DNA of 64,000 bases from Solobacterium sp. (GTDB lineage Bacteria; Bacillota_I; Bacilli_A; Erysipelotrichales; Erysipelotrichaceae), in NCBI GenBank assembly GCA_024693325.1, contig JAILLA010000096.1:1-64000 (forward strand), given 5' to 3'. The first letter of the stretch is position 1; each line of letters starts with the position of its first letter. Position numbers and translations under genes: made by a program. The notes beneath the pieces were generated by a model, which worked only from the letters and a program-made list of their open reading frames with translations, was not told the origin of the DNA and ran no database searches. Of this stretch, positions 17,688 through 25,817 are shown piece by piece.

Positions 17688-17730
17688 TACCAGACAGATT
17701 TGTATACCAATCAGGTGTGTCAATCAGGGG

Positions 17731-17758
17731 TTTTACACACTATAAAACTTGATATAAT
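17731..17758 (+). promoter_or_regulatory. Promoter of the MBOAT-AlgJ operon
   Basis: TTTTAC (17731-17736) and TATAAT (17753-17758) lie 16 bp apart, and TGA before the -10 gives an extended form. GTGTGT (17715-17720) and ACACAC (17735-17740) form a small inverted repeat around the -35 that could be an operator. Confidence 0.55.
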
Positions 17759-17780
17759 AAGAAGGCTTTGGAGGATCTCT

Positions 17781-19175
17781 ATGGTATTCAGCAGCCTCAC
17801 ATTCCTGTACGCATATCTGCCGGCCGTTCTGCTGGCTTATTTCTGCGTGCCGATGAAATGGCGCAACCTGGTGCTGCTGATCGTGTCATTGTTCTTCTAT
17901 GGATGGGGCGAGCCGGTATATGTCCTGGTCATGATATCGTCCATCGTGATCAACTGGCTCTTCGGAAAGCAGATCGCCCGTTACAGGGATTCAGACCGTA
18001 AACGGTCATTCCTGTGGCTGAAGCTCTGCATCGCGTTCAACCTGGTGCTGCTTGGCTTCTTCAAATACGCCGACTTTGTGATCCGCAACCTGAACCTGCT
18101 CGGCCTGAACCTGAGCACGCTCAATATTGCCCTGCCGATCGGCATCAGCTTTTATACATTCCAGACGATGTCCTATCCGATCGATCTGTACAGGAAACAG
18201 ACAGATCCCCAGAAGAGCCTGGTGAGCTTCGGCGCCTATGTCACGATGTTCCCCCAGCTGATCGCCGGACCGATCGTACGCTATACGGACATCGACAAAC
18301 AGCTGGACAGCCGTACCATCAGCACAGCAAAGTTTTCCAAGGGCATCCGCAGGTTCCTCTGCGGACTGGCAAAAAAGGTACTGCTCGCCAACAATATCGG
18401 TCAGGTCTACGAAGAGATCGCCGTGCTTGCGGACAGCCAGCAGTCAGTATTGACCGCATGGCTCGGCATCATCGCGTTTGCCTTCCAGATCTATTATGAC
18501 TTCAGCGGATACTCCGATATGGCGATCGGGCTCGGACACATGCTCGGGTTCGACTTCCCGGAAAACTTCGACCACCCCTACACCTCATCATCGGTCACGG
18601 AATTCTGGCGCAGATGGCATATGACCCTGTCTTTCTGGTTCCGTGATTACGTATATATTCCCCTCGGCGGCAACCGCCGCGGCCTGTCCCGTCAGATCCT
18701 CAATATCCTGATCGTATGGTTTCTGACCGGCATGTGGCACGGGGCATCCTGGAATTTCATTCTCTGGGGTCTCTTCTACGGGATCATCCTGATCATCGAG
18801 AAAATGTTCCTGCTTGAGCATCTGCAGAAAGCACCAGGCTGGCTCAGCAGGCTGTATACATGTGTCGTATTCCTGCTTGCCTGGGTACTGTTCGCGTTCA
18901 CCGATTTCCGGGAACTGTTGAGGTACTTCGGCATGATGTTCGGCGCGTCCGGCAGATTCGCCGACGGCCTGACTGTTTATTACCTCAGGAACAACGCCGT
19001 GCTGCTGATCAGCTGCCTGATCGGTTCGACATATCTTCCGAAGAACATCTTCGCGAAGATCCACGCGACAAAGCTGCGCCGTCTCGAACCGCTGCTGATC
19101 CTGTTCGTTCTGTTTATCTGTACGGGTTTCATGGTGGACGCCACCTACAATCCGTTCCTGTATTTCCGCTTCTGA
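17781..19175 (+). CDS. MBOAT-family O-acyltransferase (AlgI/PatA-like)
   Basis: A polytopic membrane enzyme predicted to pass acyl groups across the membrane for O-acetylation of a surface polysaccharide. The 464 residues have about ten helices. The opening MVFSSLTFLYAYLPAVL is the standard MBOAT/AlgI start. The conserved catalytic region reads TEFWRRWHMTLSFWFRDY, then the YIPLGGNRRG loop and the second His in GMWHGASWNFILWG. The start at 17781 has a GGAGG ribosome-binding site; an upstream in-frame extension precedes the promoter. It pairs with an AlgJ-like protein encoded 9 bp downstream, the usual two-component O-acetylation arrangement. Confidence 0.93.
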   Translation: MVFSSLTFLYAYLPAVLLAYFCVPMKWRNLVLLIVSLFFYGWGEPVYVLVMISSIVINWLFGKQIARYRDSDRKRSFLWLKLCIAFNLVLLGFFKYADFVIRNLNLLGLNLSTLNIALPIGISFYTFQTMSYPIDLYRKQTDPQKSLVSFGAYVTMFPQLIAGPIVRYTDIDKQLDSRTISTAKFSKGIRRFLCGLAKKVLLANNIGQVYEEIAVLADSQQSVLTAWLGIIAFAFQIYYDFSGYSDMAIGLGHMLGFDFPENFDHPYTSSSVTEFWRRWHMTLSFWFRDYVYIPLGGNRRGLSRQILNILIVWFLTGMWHGASWNFILWGLFYGIILIIEKMFLLEHLQKAPGWLSRLYTCVVFLLAWVLFAFTDFRELLRYFGMMFGASGRFADGLTVYYLRNNAVLLISCLIGSTYLPKNIFAKIHATKLRRLEPLLILFVLFICTGFMVDATYNPFLYFRF

Positions 19176-19184
19176 AAGGACACT

Positions 19185-20288
19185 ATGAAAGAAAAAACAC
19201 TGCAGAAGATCTGTATCGCTGTATTCTCCGCGTATATCGGAGTCCTTTCGTGTGCTTCCGTGCTTTCGGAAAAGAAGACGTTCTCCGAAAATGAGAACAG
19301 ATCGCTCGCCCCGGCCCCAAAGCTCACGATGAGCGCGCTGGTCAACGGCGAATTTGATGAACAGTTTGAGACATGGTTCTCGGATCATTTCATCTTCCGT
19401 GATTTCTGGATCGAGTCAAAGGCCGCTTCCAGAAAAGCAGCCGGTTCGATCGAAAACAACGATGTCTATTTCGGGAAACAGGGAAAACTGATCCGCAGGT
19501 TCGCCTCCTATCCGCAGAAGACGCTGGCGCAGAATATCAGCGCGGTCAACAAATTTGCCCAGGACAATAACATTACGGCAAATGTCCTGCTGGTACCGAC
19601 TGCCGCAGATATGGATAAGGACAGCAGACCGGGTGGCGCCTGGGACATTGACCAGACTGCCCTGCTGGATGAGATCGGACAGCAGATGGCTTCACAGAAC
19701 TTCATCCGGATCGATGAGCAGCTCAGCCAGGCAGACAATGTCTATTTCAGGACAGATCACCACTGGAATCATAACGGCGCGCTGATCGGCTACCGGGCTA
19801 TCGCGGAAAACGTCCTGCATAAGGAGCCTGAAGCATTCACCTTTGTACAGGTATCGGATTCCTTCAAGGGCACCATGTATTCCCGCTCCGGCGCATTCTG
19901 GACAGAAGCAGATGATCTTTACCGGATCGTCCCCTCAGAAGAATATGATGTCCGTGTCGTTTATGACCAGTCTGAAGAGACCGACAGCATTTACAGTGAG
20001 AAGCGTCTTTCCGAAAAAGACAAGTACACATACTACGTTGACGGAAACCACGCCTACACGGAGATCAGCGCTGATAACGGCAAAGGCAATACCGCGCTGA
20101 TCATCAAAGACTCCTACTCCCATATCCTGGTCCCGTTCCTGGTACAGGAATATGAGCATATCATCCTCATCGACCTCCGTTACTGGCATGCGCCGGTATC
20201 CGGACTGATCGATGAAAACACAGACCTGTATGTCATATACAGCCTGGACAATTTTGCGCAGGATCCCAGTCCTGTGCTGCTGAGGTAA
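19185..20288 (+). CDS. AlgJ/DHHW-family SGNH-like acetyltransferase partner
   Basis: Predicted extracytoplasmic enzyme that completes transfer of acetyl groups to a polysaccharide, acting with the MBOAT protein. The 367 residues start with a single membrane anchor (about 8-27) and continue as a soluble domain. The diagnostic FRTDHHWNHNGA motif (about 187-198), with Asp-His-His-Trp, holds the catalytic Asp/His. The Ser-containing block KDSYSHILVPFL near residue 305 fits the SGNH nucleophile region of AlgJ/AlgX. The ribosome-binding site is AAAGGA. The target polysaccharide cannot be told from the window. Confidence 0.9.
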   Translation: MKEKTLQKICIAVFSAYIGVLSCASVLSEKKTFSENENRSLAPAPKLTMSALVNGEFDEQFETWFSDHFIFRDFWIESKAASRKAAGSIENNDVYFGKQGKLIRRFASYPQKTLAQNISAVNKFAQDNNITANVLLVPTAADMDKDSRPGGAWDIDQTALLDEIGQQMASQNFIRIDEQLSQADNVYFRTDHHWNHNGALIGYRAIAENVLHKEPEAFTFVQVSDSFKGTMYSRSGAFWTEADDLYRIVPSEEYDVRVVYDQSEETDSIYSEKRLSEKDKYTYYVDGNHAYTEISADNGKGNTALIIKDSYSHILVPFLVQEYEHIILIDLRYWHAPVSGLIDENTDLYVIYSLDNFAQDPSPVLLR

Positions 20289-20293
20289 TGCAC

Positions 20294-21607
20294 ATGAAAG
20301 CGGAATGCATCAAAATGGGGATCAACGGCGAGGGTATCGCCTATATCGATAAAACGCCTGTCTTCATCCCGGGACTGCTTCCCGGTGAGACGGCTGAAAT
20401 AGAAATAACTGAGGATAACAGATCATTCAAACGCGGCAGGGCCGTACGGATCACCAGACGGTCACCTCACCGCAGGAGGCCTGCCTCTGAAGAGGAATAT
20501 CTTTCCGGCGGGGCAGAGCTGGCCATTCTGGACTATGAACAGCAGCTTTACTGGAAGACTGCCCTCCTGGAGGAAGCGCTCTGGAAATACGGGCATGTCA
20601 ACAGGAAGCTCGTCAGGACCATGCATGCGTCCCCTTCACCGACAGCCTACCGCAATGAATGCAAACTGCCGGTTGGACTGCAGGACGGAAAACTCGTCAT
20701 GGGTCTGTATAAGACAGGCTCCAACCATTTCATTCCGGTCAGTCATTTCAGCACGCATACAAAAGAGCTGGAAGAGATCAGGCTGCAGGTCCTTGAGATC
20801 CTGCAGAGATCGAAGCTCAGGCCGTTTGATATCAAGACCGGACACGGTCTGCGTTTTGTCGTCATCCGCTGCATCCAGGGACAGTGCCAGCTGACGCTTG
20901 TCACAGGCAAGGACCAGCTTTCCCAGGCACTGATCGACGAGCTTGCCGGGATCCCGCAGATGCGCACGGTAGCCCAAAGCATCAATGACCGCAGAAAGAC
21001 GACCGGCATCTTCGGTTCCACGAAGATCCTGGCAGGAGACGAGACCATCCGCATTGAACTGCACAGGCTGAAGCTTCAGCTGTCCGTGGAGTCTTTCTTC
21101 CAGATGAACACGGAACAGGCTGAGCAGCTGTATGACATGGTCATCCGGAAGCTCGATCCGTGCGATCATCTGTTTGAAGGATACTGCGGCATCGGTACGA
21201 TGAGCCTGATGGCAAAAGACAAGGCACGCAAGGTAACGGGTGCCGAGTTCTCGCAGCAGGCTGTCATCAACGCAAAGGCTAACGCTGAAATGAACCGTGT
21301 CCCGAATGTAACATTTGTCTGCGCGGACAGCGCAGAAGCCTTTCGGAACGCAGGCAAAGCCAGAGCAGTCGACTGCGTACTTGTCGACCCGCCGAGAAGC
21401 GGCATGGATGACAACATGATCTCTGCCCTGCTTGATTCAAAGGTTAAACGCATCATTTATGTTTCCTGCAATCCCGCGACGCTCGGGAAGAACCTGAAGG
21501 AACTGAAAAAGGCATATGATATCCGTACGGTCATCCCGTATGACATGTTCCCGGATACGCCTCTGGTAGAAGCGGTGTGTGTTCTTGAAAGGACCGGCGG
21601 CAGATAA
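20294..21607 (+). CDS. rlmD: 23S rRNA (uracil-C5) methyltransferase, RlmD/RlmCD-like
   Basis: SAM-dependent methylation of a uracil C5 in 23S rRNA. About 437 residues include a TRAM domain (about 1-58), a central RNA-binding region and a C-terminal Rossmann domain with FEGYCGIGTMSL, LVDPPRSG and the catalytic cysteine in VSCNPATL. GAGGT at 20283-20286 is well spaced from the ATG at 20294. An ATG six bases upstream, overlapping the previous stop, is too close to that ribosome-binding site, though it cannot be excluded. It is translationally linked to the following pseudouridine synthase, so the pair forms an RNA-modification unit. Confidence 0.93.
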   Translation: MKAECIKMGINGEGIAYIDKTPVFIPGLLPGETAEIEITEDNRSFKRGRAVRITRRSPHRRRPASEEEYLSGGAELAILDYEQQLYWKTALLEEALWKYGHVNRKLVRTMHASPSPTAYRNECKLPVGLQDGKLVMGLYKTGSNHFIPVSHFSTHTKELEEIRLQVLEILQRSKLRPFDIKTGHGLRFVVIRCIQGQCQLTLVTGKDQLSQALIDELAGIPQMRTVAQSINDRRKTTGIFGSTKILAGDETIRIELHRLKLQLSVESFFQMNTEQAEQLYDMVIRKLDPCDHLFEGYCGIGTMSLMAKDKARKVTGAEFSQQAVINAKANAEMNRVPNVTFVCADSAEAFRNAGKARAVDCVLVDPPRSGMDDNMISALLDSKVKRIIYVSCNPATLGKNLKELKKAYDIRTVIPYDMFPDTPLVEAVCVLERTGGR

Positions 21608-22500
21608 TGCGTTATACAGCTAAACCGGGCAGGCTTGAGCTGTTCATGGATGGGTCCATGGAAGGAAAAACGGTCTCCGACTTTCTGGACATGTATCTGG
21701 TATCTGCCGGAAACAGACATCTGATGAAAACAGAGGGAACGCTCCTGCTCAACCGTGTGCCTGTCAAAGATGAGCAGACAGTGCTTCACGCAAAGGATAA
21801 GGTCACGATCCTGATCAAAGAAGAAGCACCGGGATTTATTCCCGCTGAAGAGGAATGTGAAGTCATCTATGAAGACGACTTTGTATACGTCGTGCACAAG
21901 GACGCAGGCATCATCGTCCATGATACGGACAGGAATGATACGCTGGCGTCCATGGCGGCACAATGGCAGATCAGCCATGGCCTGCATGTGCCGGTACGCT
22001 ACATCCACAGACTGGACAAAGACACATCAGGCCTCGTCCTGTTTGTCAAAGTCCCCTTCTTTCAGGCATGGTTTGACGACCAGCTGCAGAAAAAGAAGAT
22101 CAGTCGTCACTATATGGCGATCTGCACAGGCAAGGCAAAAAAGGGTCAGAAGTTCACCTTTGACCAGCCGATCGGCAGGGACCGTCATGTCAGCGGGAAA
22201 TACCGTGTTTCCGATACAGGCAAGCCTGCCCTCACAAGGGCGGAATGCCTGGACGTGAAAAACGGATTCCTCCTGATGGGATGTGAGCTGGAAACGGGCA
22301 GGACGCATCAGATCCGCGTTCATCTCAGCAGTTCACGCCATCCGATCGTCAATGATCCGCTGTACGGCGTGCCTTCTGCTTCCTTCAGCCATATGTGCCT
22401 CTGGGCAGACAGGATCGGGTTCCGTAACCCCGTCACCGGAGAACTCTGCAGCGTCAGCGACAGGGAAGATCCGGACTTTGCATTTTTCAGAAAATCTTAA
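21607..22500 (+). CDS. RluA-family pseudouridine synthase
   Basis: Isomerises uridine to pseudouridine in rRNA or tRNA. The 297 residues have an N-terminal S4-like RNA-binding domain (about 20-70) and the catalytic domain with YIHRLDKDTSG, where Asp137 is the nucleophile. The later motif TGRTHQIRVHLSS and NDPLYG confirm the RluA/RluD group. Its start overlaps the stop of the preceding methyltransferase, and a strong hairpin terminator follows at once. The exact target uridine cannot be assigned. Confidence 0.93.
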   Translation: MRYTAKPGRLELFMDGSMEGKTVSDFLDMYLVSAGNRHLMKTEGTLLLNRVPVKDEQTVLHAKDKVTILIKEEAPGFIPAEEECEVIYEDDFVYVVHKDAGIIVHDTDRNDTLASMAAQWQISHGLHVPVRYIHRLDKDTSGLVLFVKVPFFQAWFDDQLQKKKISRHYMAICTGKAKKGQKFTFDQPIGRDRHVSGKYRVSDTGKPALTRAECLDVKNGFLLMGCELETGRTHQIRVHLSSSRHPIVNDPLYGVPSASFSHMCLWADRIGFRNPVTGELCSVSDREDPDFAFFRKS

Positions 22501-22501
22501 T

Positions 22502-22541
22502 GATCAGGAACTGAATTTCAGAGGTTCCTGATCTTTATTCT
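22502..22541 (+). terminator. Terminator after the pseudouridine synthase
   Basis: GATCAGGAAC (22502-22511) pairs with GTTCCTGATC (22524-22533), followed by TTTATTCTT. Confidence 0.8.
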
Positions 22542-22587
22542 TCATGTTTCCTGTATAATGCATGTATCAGTACAAGAGGTGAATTAC

Positions 22588-23235
22588 ATGAATATCGTTT
22601 TTGCTGTGATCGGCCTGCTTGCCGGATGCGCATACTGTTATGCCTGCCATCTGCTGGCCGTCTATAAAGAACCGGATGAAGTATCCGGACCCATGAATAT
22701 GGTCCATTCCGCATGGGCAACGATACCGGACCTGAATATCGGGATATCGATCCTGCTGGCGCTGGCCGCTTCGATCGGCTATGCGATCGGTCTGGTCTCC
22801 ATGGCCAACATGATCTCCGAAGCCAGTCCTTCCTTTGCGGTACTGCTGAAAGGCTGCGCATCGGTCTCGTCCGTAGGACTGTTCCTGTGCCACTCGGTAT
22901 GGTGCGTTATGATCATTCTGTATCAGAAGCTGGAAGACAAGTCCAATATGGACAGCATCCTGTATGAGCTGATCGAATCGTTCAGGATCCCTGTCTCTGC
23001 CATTGCGGTGATTGCATTGCTGTGTACGTCAGTCGTAGCTGCGTGCAATATCGTATTCGGTTATATCAATGTTCCTATGGTCTTCGCACTGGGAAACCCG
23101 CTGATCACGATGGCTGTCGGGTACGGTCTCTACAAATTCAAACCGGATAAATTCAGGGAGCTTCCGATGATCTACATGCCGGGGCTTGGCATTACGCTGC
23201 TTGGCCTGGAAGCACTGCTGGCAAACATCCTGTAA
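22588..23235 (+). CDS. Unknown polytopic membrane protein
   Basis: A 215-residue membrane protein that I do not recognise, with six or seven hydrophobic segments. A short polar N-terminal loop contains HLLAVYKEPDEVSGPMNM. A later amphipathic stretch (about 115-130, YQKLEDKSNMDSILYEL) probably faces the cytoplasm. The start at 22588 has an AGAGGTGA ribosome-binding site. The in-frame ATG at 22558 overlaps a TATAAT box (22554-22559) and is rejected. It has its own promoter and a terminator shared with the convergent peptidase gene, so no partner is indicated. Confidence 0.7.
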   Translation: MNIVFAVIGLLAGCAYCYACHLLAVYKEPDEVSGPMNMVHSAWATIPDLNIGISILLALAASIGYAIGLVSMANMISEASPSFAVLLKGCASVSSVGLFLCHSVWCVMIILYQKLEDKSNMDSILYELIESFRIPVSAIAVIALLCTSVVAACNIVFGYINVPMVFALGNPLITMAVGYGLYKFKPDKFRELPMIYMPGLGITLLGLEALLANIL

Positions 23236-23241
23236 AGATAA

Positions 23242-23268
23242 AAGAACGGCGCCGGCCGTTCTTTTTAC
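23242..23268. terminator. Bidirectional terminator between convergent genes
   Basis: AAGAACGGC (23242-23250) pairs with GCCGTTCTT (23255-23263), with T-runs on both strands. Confidence 0.85.
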
Positions 23269-23272
23269 ATGT

Positions 23273-24493
23273 TTAGATGAGGAAGAAGTGTTCCCGTCCT
23301 TCACAGAGGAAATCCACATGATCGTTCACGAGCACTACGGATTCTTCGGTAAAGATATAGGTATCCCTTCCGTACATTTCCAGGTACTCGATGATGCTCA
23401 GTTCCAGCGCGTAGCTGGTATGTTCATGAACGATGAGTTCACCGGCAGGATAGATCGGGTTCTGGTCCGTCCACAAACCGATGATCGGACCGCAGGAATG
23501 TCCGAACAGTCCCAGCGGATGTGTATAGAGGACCGGGCGGAGTCCTTCCGCTTTGCCCTGGGCGATCGAATCCAGGAATACCTCATTGCCTGTCTTTCCG
23601 ACCTTCATCTGTTCACGGACGATGTCCTGGAAACGGTTGTTGCGCGCCAATGCGGTCCGTAACTCTTCAGGAGCTTCGGTCTCCCCGTCCTTCCTCACAT
23701 AGCAAAGACGCTGTGTGTCCGTGCGCATATTCATATATTCGATGCCGAAATCGCAGTGCAGCAGGTCGCCCTTCTGTATCACAGTCTCTTCCCCATGCAT
23801 ACCGGTGCTGTTCTGCAGGTCGATATCCGGGTTGAACCATGTTGTGATGCCCAGTTCATTTACCCTGCGGATCATGAAATCCATGACATCACGGCATGTT
23901 GTTACAGCGGGATGGATGACCTTAGGTGAGAATGCATCGGAAATGATCTGCAGTGCAAGATCCATGACTTCCGGATAGTACTTCAGCTCGGTCTCAGTCC
24001 TTGTCTCCATGAGACGGATGCCTGCCTGGTCATTGGAAGTAAAGCGGGATGTCAGATCCTCAGGCAGTTCCTTCATGAACACCCTGTAAAGTCCGGCAGA
24101 GAGCCCGTCTGTATATGCGTAGCTGTCGGAAATATTCAGGGTGATCTTCGCAGGATCAAGTTCGTGCAGCACACGTGCCAGTGCCTGCATCTGGGTCTCT
24201 TTTGTCCTGTCAAAGTCATGTCTGTAATAGCGGTCCAGGAACTGGTCCGGGAAGCTGACGCTGATCCTGTCAAGGACATCGTCCTTCATGGAGAAGACCA
24301 GGATCGTCATTCTTCTTGCATGGGGATACATAGAAGGAACGATGTGTTTGAACATCGGGTCTTCGTTGTATTCCCTGGATGCGATGACCCAGCATTCCGT
24401 GCCGGTCTCACGCATGATCCCGGGAAGAACGGTCTCCAGACGTTCCATCAGGATCTGATCCTGTATCCTGTGCTGTTCAATGATATCGTACAT
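23273..24493 (-). CDS. M24-family metallopeptidase, Xaa-Pro aminopeptidase-like
   Basis: Probably removes N-terminal residues ahead of proline, or acts as a related dipeptidase, in the cytosol. Of 406 residues, about the first 170 form a creatinase-like N-terminal domain and the rest the pita-bread fold. Metal ligands are visible as HCDFG and RTDTQR (two Asp about 11 residues apart), His in HPLGLFGHSCG, and Glu in ALELSIIE. The C-terminal segment places its last Glu in FTEESVVL. It is a single gene with a hairpin shared at its 3' end and no linked transporter. Confidence 0.9.
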   Translation of the reverse strand: MYDIIEQHRIQDQILMERLETVLPGIMRETGTECWVIASREYNEDPMFKHIVPSMYPHARRMTILVFSMKDDVLDRISVSFPDQFLDRYYRHDFDRTKETQMQALARVLHELDPAKITLNISDSYAYTDGLSAGLYRVFMKELPEDLTSRFTSNDQAGIRLMETRTETELKYYPEVMDLALQIISDAFSPKVIHPAVTTCRDVMDFMIRRVNELGITTWFNPDIDLQNSTGMHGEETVIQKGDLLHCDFGIEYMNMRTDTQRLCYVRKDGETEAPEELRTALARNNRFQDIVREQMKVGKTGNEVFLDSIAQGKAEGLRPVLYTHPLGLFGHSCGPIIGLWTDQNPIYPAGELIVHEHTSYALELSIIEYLEMYGRDTYIFTEESVVLVNDHVDFLCEGREHFFLI

Positions 24494-24549
24494 AATTTAA
24501 AACCTCTTCTTCTGAAGTATACGTCAGTGCCTGCATAAAATAAACATTG

Positions 24550-24571
24550 AAAAAGCTCCCTGGCAGGAGCT
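24550..24571 (-). terminator. Possible terminator downstream of the DUF1294 gene
   Basis: On the minus strand AGCTCC (24566-24571) pairs with GGAGCT (24554-24559), followed by a short T-run. It is about 130 bp past the stop codon. The intervening stretch has G-runs at 24583-24589 and 24614-24619 and an inverted repeat TTCTGC/GCAGAA at 24663-24678, and no gene. Confidence 0.5.
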
Positions 24572-24699
24572 CTTTCGATTTCGGGGGGGATGTATTTCTA
24601 CTGGCAAATCAGAAAGGGGGGTTCATTTTTTGCCGTTCTGTATCTCTGATATATTTATACCTTTCTGCAATCGCAGAATTATGAGTATATTATGTGATT

Positions 24700-24981
24700 T
24701 TATGTGATTATATAAACCGCGATACAGACAGCCTGCACGATCAGGATCGCCGGGATCCCCAGGGCAAATTTCGGATGCTTTGTTTTATGACGGAAATGCT
24801 TCATGCCAAGCAGTGCCCCTACACTCCCGCCAAGCAGGGCGCTGATGATCAGCGTCTTTTCCGGGATCCTCCACATATCTTTCCTTGCGTACTGCTTGTC
24901 CAGCCAGAACATCAGGTACGCCAGCAGGTTCCAGAACATGACCCACACAGCAAACAGGATCATCATCGGATCGTCAGTCAT
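24700..24981 (-). CDS. DUF1294 small membrane protein
   Basis: A 93-residue protein with three hydrophobic helices. It carries the DUF1294 core: LMFWLDKQYARKDMWRIPE, then LLGGSVGALLGMKHFRHKT and the Lys-His-rich loop HKTKHPKF. The function of the family is not established; some members are fused to nucleic-acid-binding cold-shock domains. It overlaps the TRIC-like gene by 8 bp and is probably translated with it. Confidence 0.88.
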   Translation of the reverse strand: MTDDPMMILFAVWVMFWNLLAYLMFWLDKQYARKDMWRIPEKTLIISALLGGSVGALLGMKHFRHKTKHPKFALGIPAILIVQAVCIAVYIIT

Positions 24982-25633
24982 TGTCAGACCTCTCTTCGAA
25001 CGCTTCGATCTTCGGCAGGTTCAGATGGTATCTTGCCGAAGCGAAGCGGATCAGGATGATGACTGCAGCAGCCGCAACGGCAGCTGTTTTCTGGGATACG
25101 CGGTCCAGCAGCAGGATCTCCGTGATACCCCCTGCCATGGATGCCACGGCATAAATATGCCTGGAAAAAATATACGGCAGTTCATTGACGACGATGTCGC
25201 GGATCAGTCCGCCCCCGACGCCTGATACGACGCCGGAGAATACGCAGAGATATCCGTTTTCCGGGAACATCTCCCAGGCAATGAGCACGCCCGCTGCCGT
25301 GAACACAGCCAGTCCGGCCGTATCCATGATGAACAGCTGTGTTCTGTGCTTGCCGGAATCAAATGCCGTATGATGGTCGGTATTGTTTTTGGCGATGATA
25401 AAAATGACTGCGGATGTTACCGCTGCCGCCAGGACGTATTTCGAATCGGTAAAGGCTGAGGGCGGTACATTGCCAAGCAGCAGGTCCCTGATGACGCCCC
25501 CGCCTGTAGCAGTGAGGATGCCGAGCATAATGACTCCCAGGAGATCTGTCTTATGCCGCAATGCCGTCAAGGCACCTGACACCGCAAACGCAGCCGTACC
25601 GATCATTTCAAGCAGGATCAGCAATTCTTCCAT
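24974..25633 (-). CDS. TRIC-like cation channel family protein (UPF0126)
   Basis: A 219-residue membrane protein with seven helices arranged as two glycine-rich triplets. GTAAFAVSGALTALRHKTD and ATGGGVIRDLLLG form the first UPF0126 repeat, and SGVGGGLIRDIVVNELP the second. Bacterial members are monovalent-cation channels related to the trimeric intracellular cation channels of animals. The start is set at 25633, where GGAGTGG precedes ATG; a longer ORF from 25669 lacks a site. It is divergent from uraA and co-transcribed with the DUF1294 gene. Confidence 0.9.
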   Translation of the reverse strand: MEELLILLEMIGTAAFAVSGALTALRHKTDLLGVIMLGILTATGGGVIRDLLLGNVPPSAFTDSKYVLAAAVTSAVIFIIAKNNTDHHTAFDSGKHRTQLFIMDTAGLAVFTAAGVLIAWEMFPENGYLCVFSGVVSGVGGGLIRDIVVNELPYIFSRHIYAVASMAGGITEILLLDRVSQKTAAVAAAAVIILIRFASARYHLNLPKIEAFEERSDND

Positions 25634-25716
25634 ATCCACTCCGTTTCTTACCCTAGTATTATTCCACATTCAGCCGTTTCTTCCAGTAAAATCAGAGGAA
25701 AATATTTTCATTTTCA

Positions 25717-25730
25717 GTAAAGCGCTTACA
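25717..25730. promoter_or_regulatory. Candidate cre (CcpA) site upstream of uraA
   Basis: GTAAAGCGCTTACA matches 12 of 14 positions of the catabolite-responsive element consensus TGWAANCGNTNWCA and is nearly palindromic. It lies 34 bp upstream of the uraA -35 and about 90 bp upstream of the divergent TRIC gene start. Confidence 0.45.
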
Positions 25731-25763
25731 GCTGTTTTTCCCTTTTTTCCGTTCAATTTCCGC

Positions 25764-25792
25764 TTTACATACAGGTGCATACCCTGTATGAT
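25764..25792 (+). promoter_or_regulatory. uraA promoter with palindrome in the spacer
   Basis: TTTACA (25764-25769) and TATGAT (25787-25792) are 17 bp apart. A perfect 7-bp inverted repeat, ATACAGG (25769-25775) and CCTGTAT (25783-25789), fills the spacer and overlaps both boxes, as expected for a repressor operator. Confidence 0.65.
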
Positions 25793-25817
25793 AGCGGTCA
25801 AAAGGGGGCAAAATTAT

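Noticed and set aside
17623-17780. Purine riboswitch ahead of the nup operon
   Set aside because: The leader after the predicted start is only about 30 nt, too short for any known purine aptamer.
24583-24699. Short frame after the G-run at 24590 (about 28 codons, plus strand) as a small gene
   Set aside because: The G-run touches the ATG with no workable spacing, and no terminator or homology is apparent.
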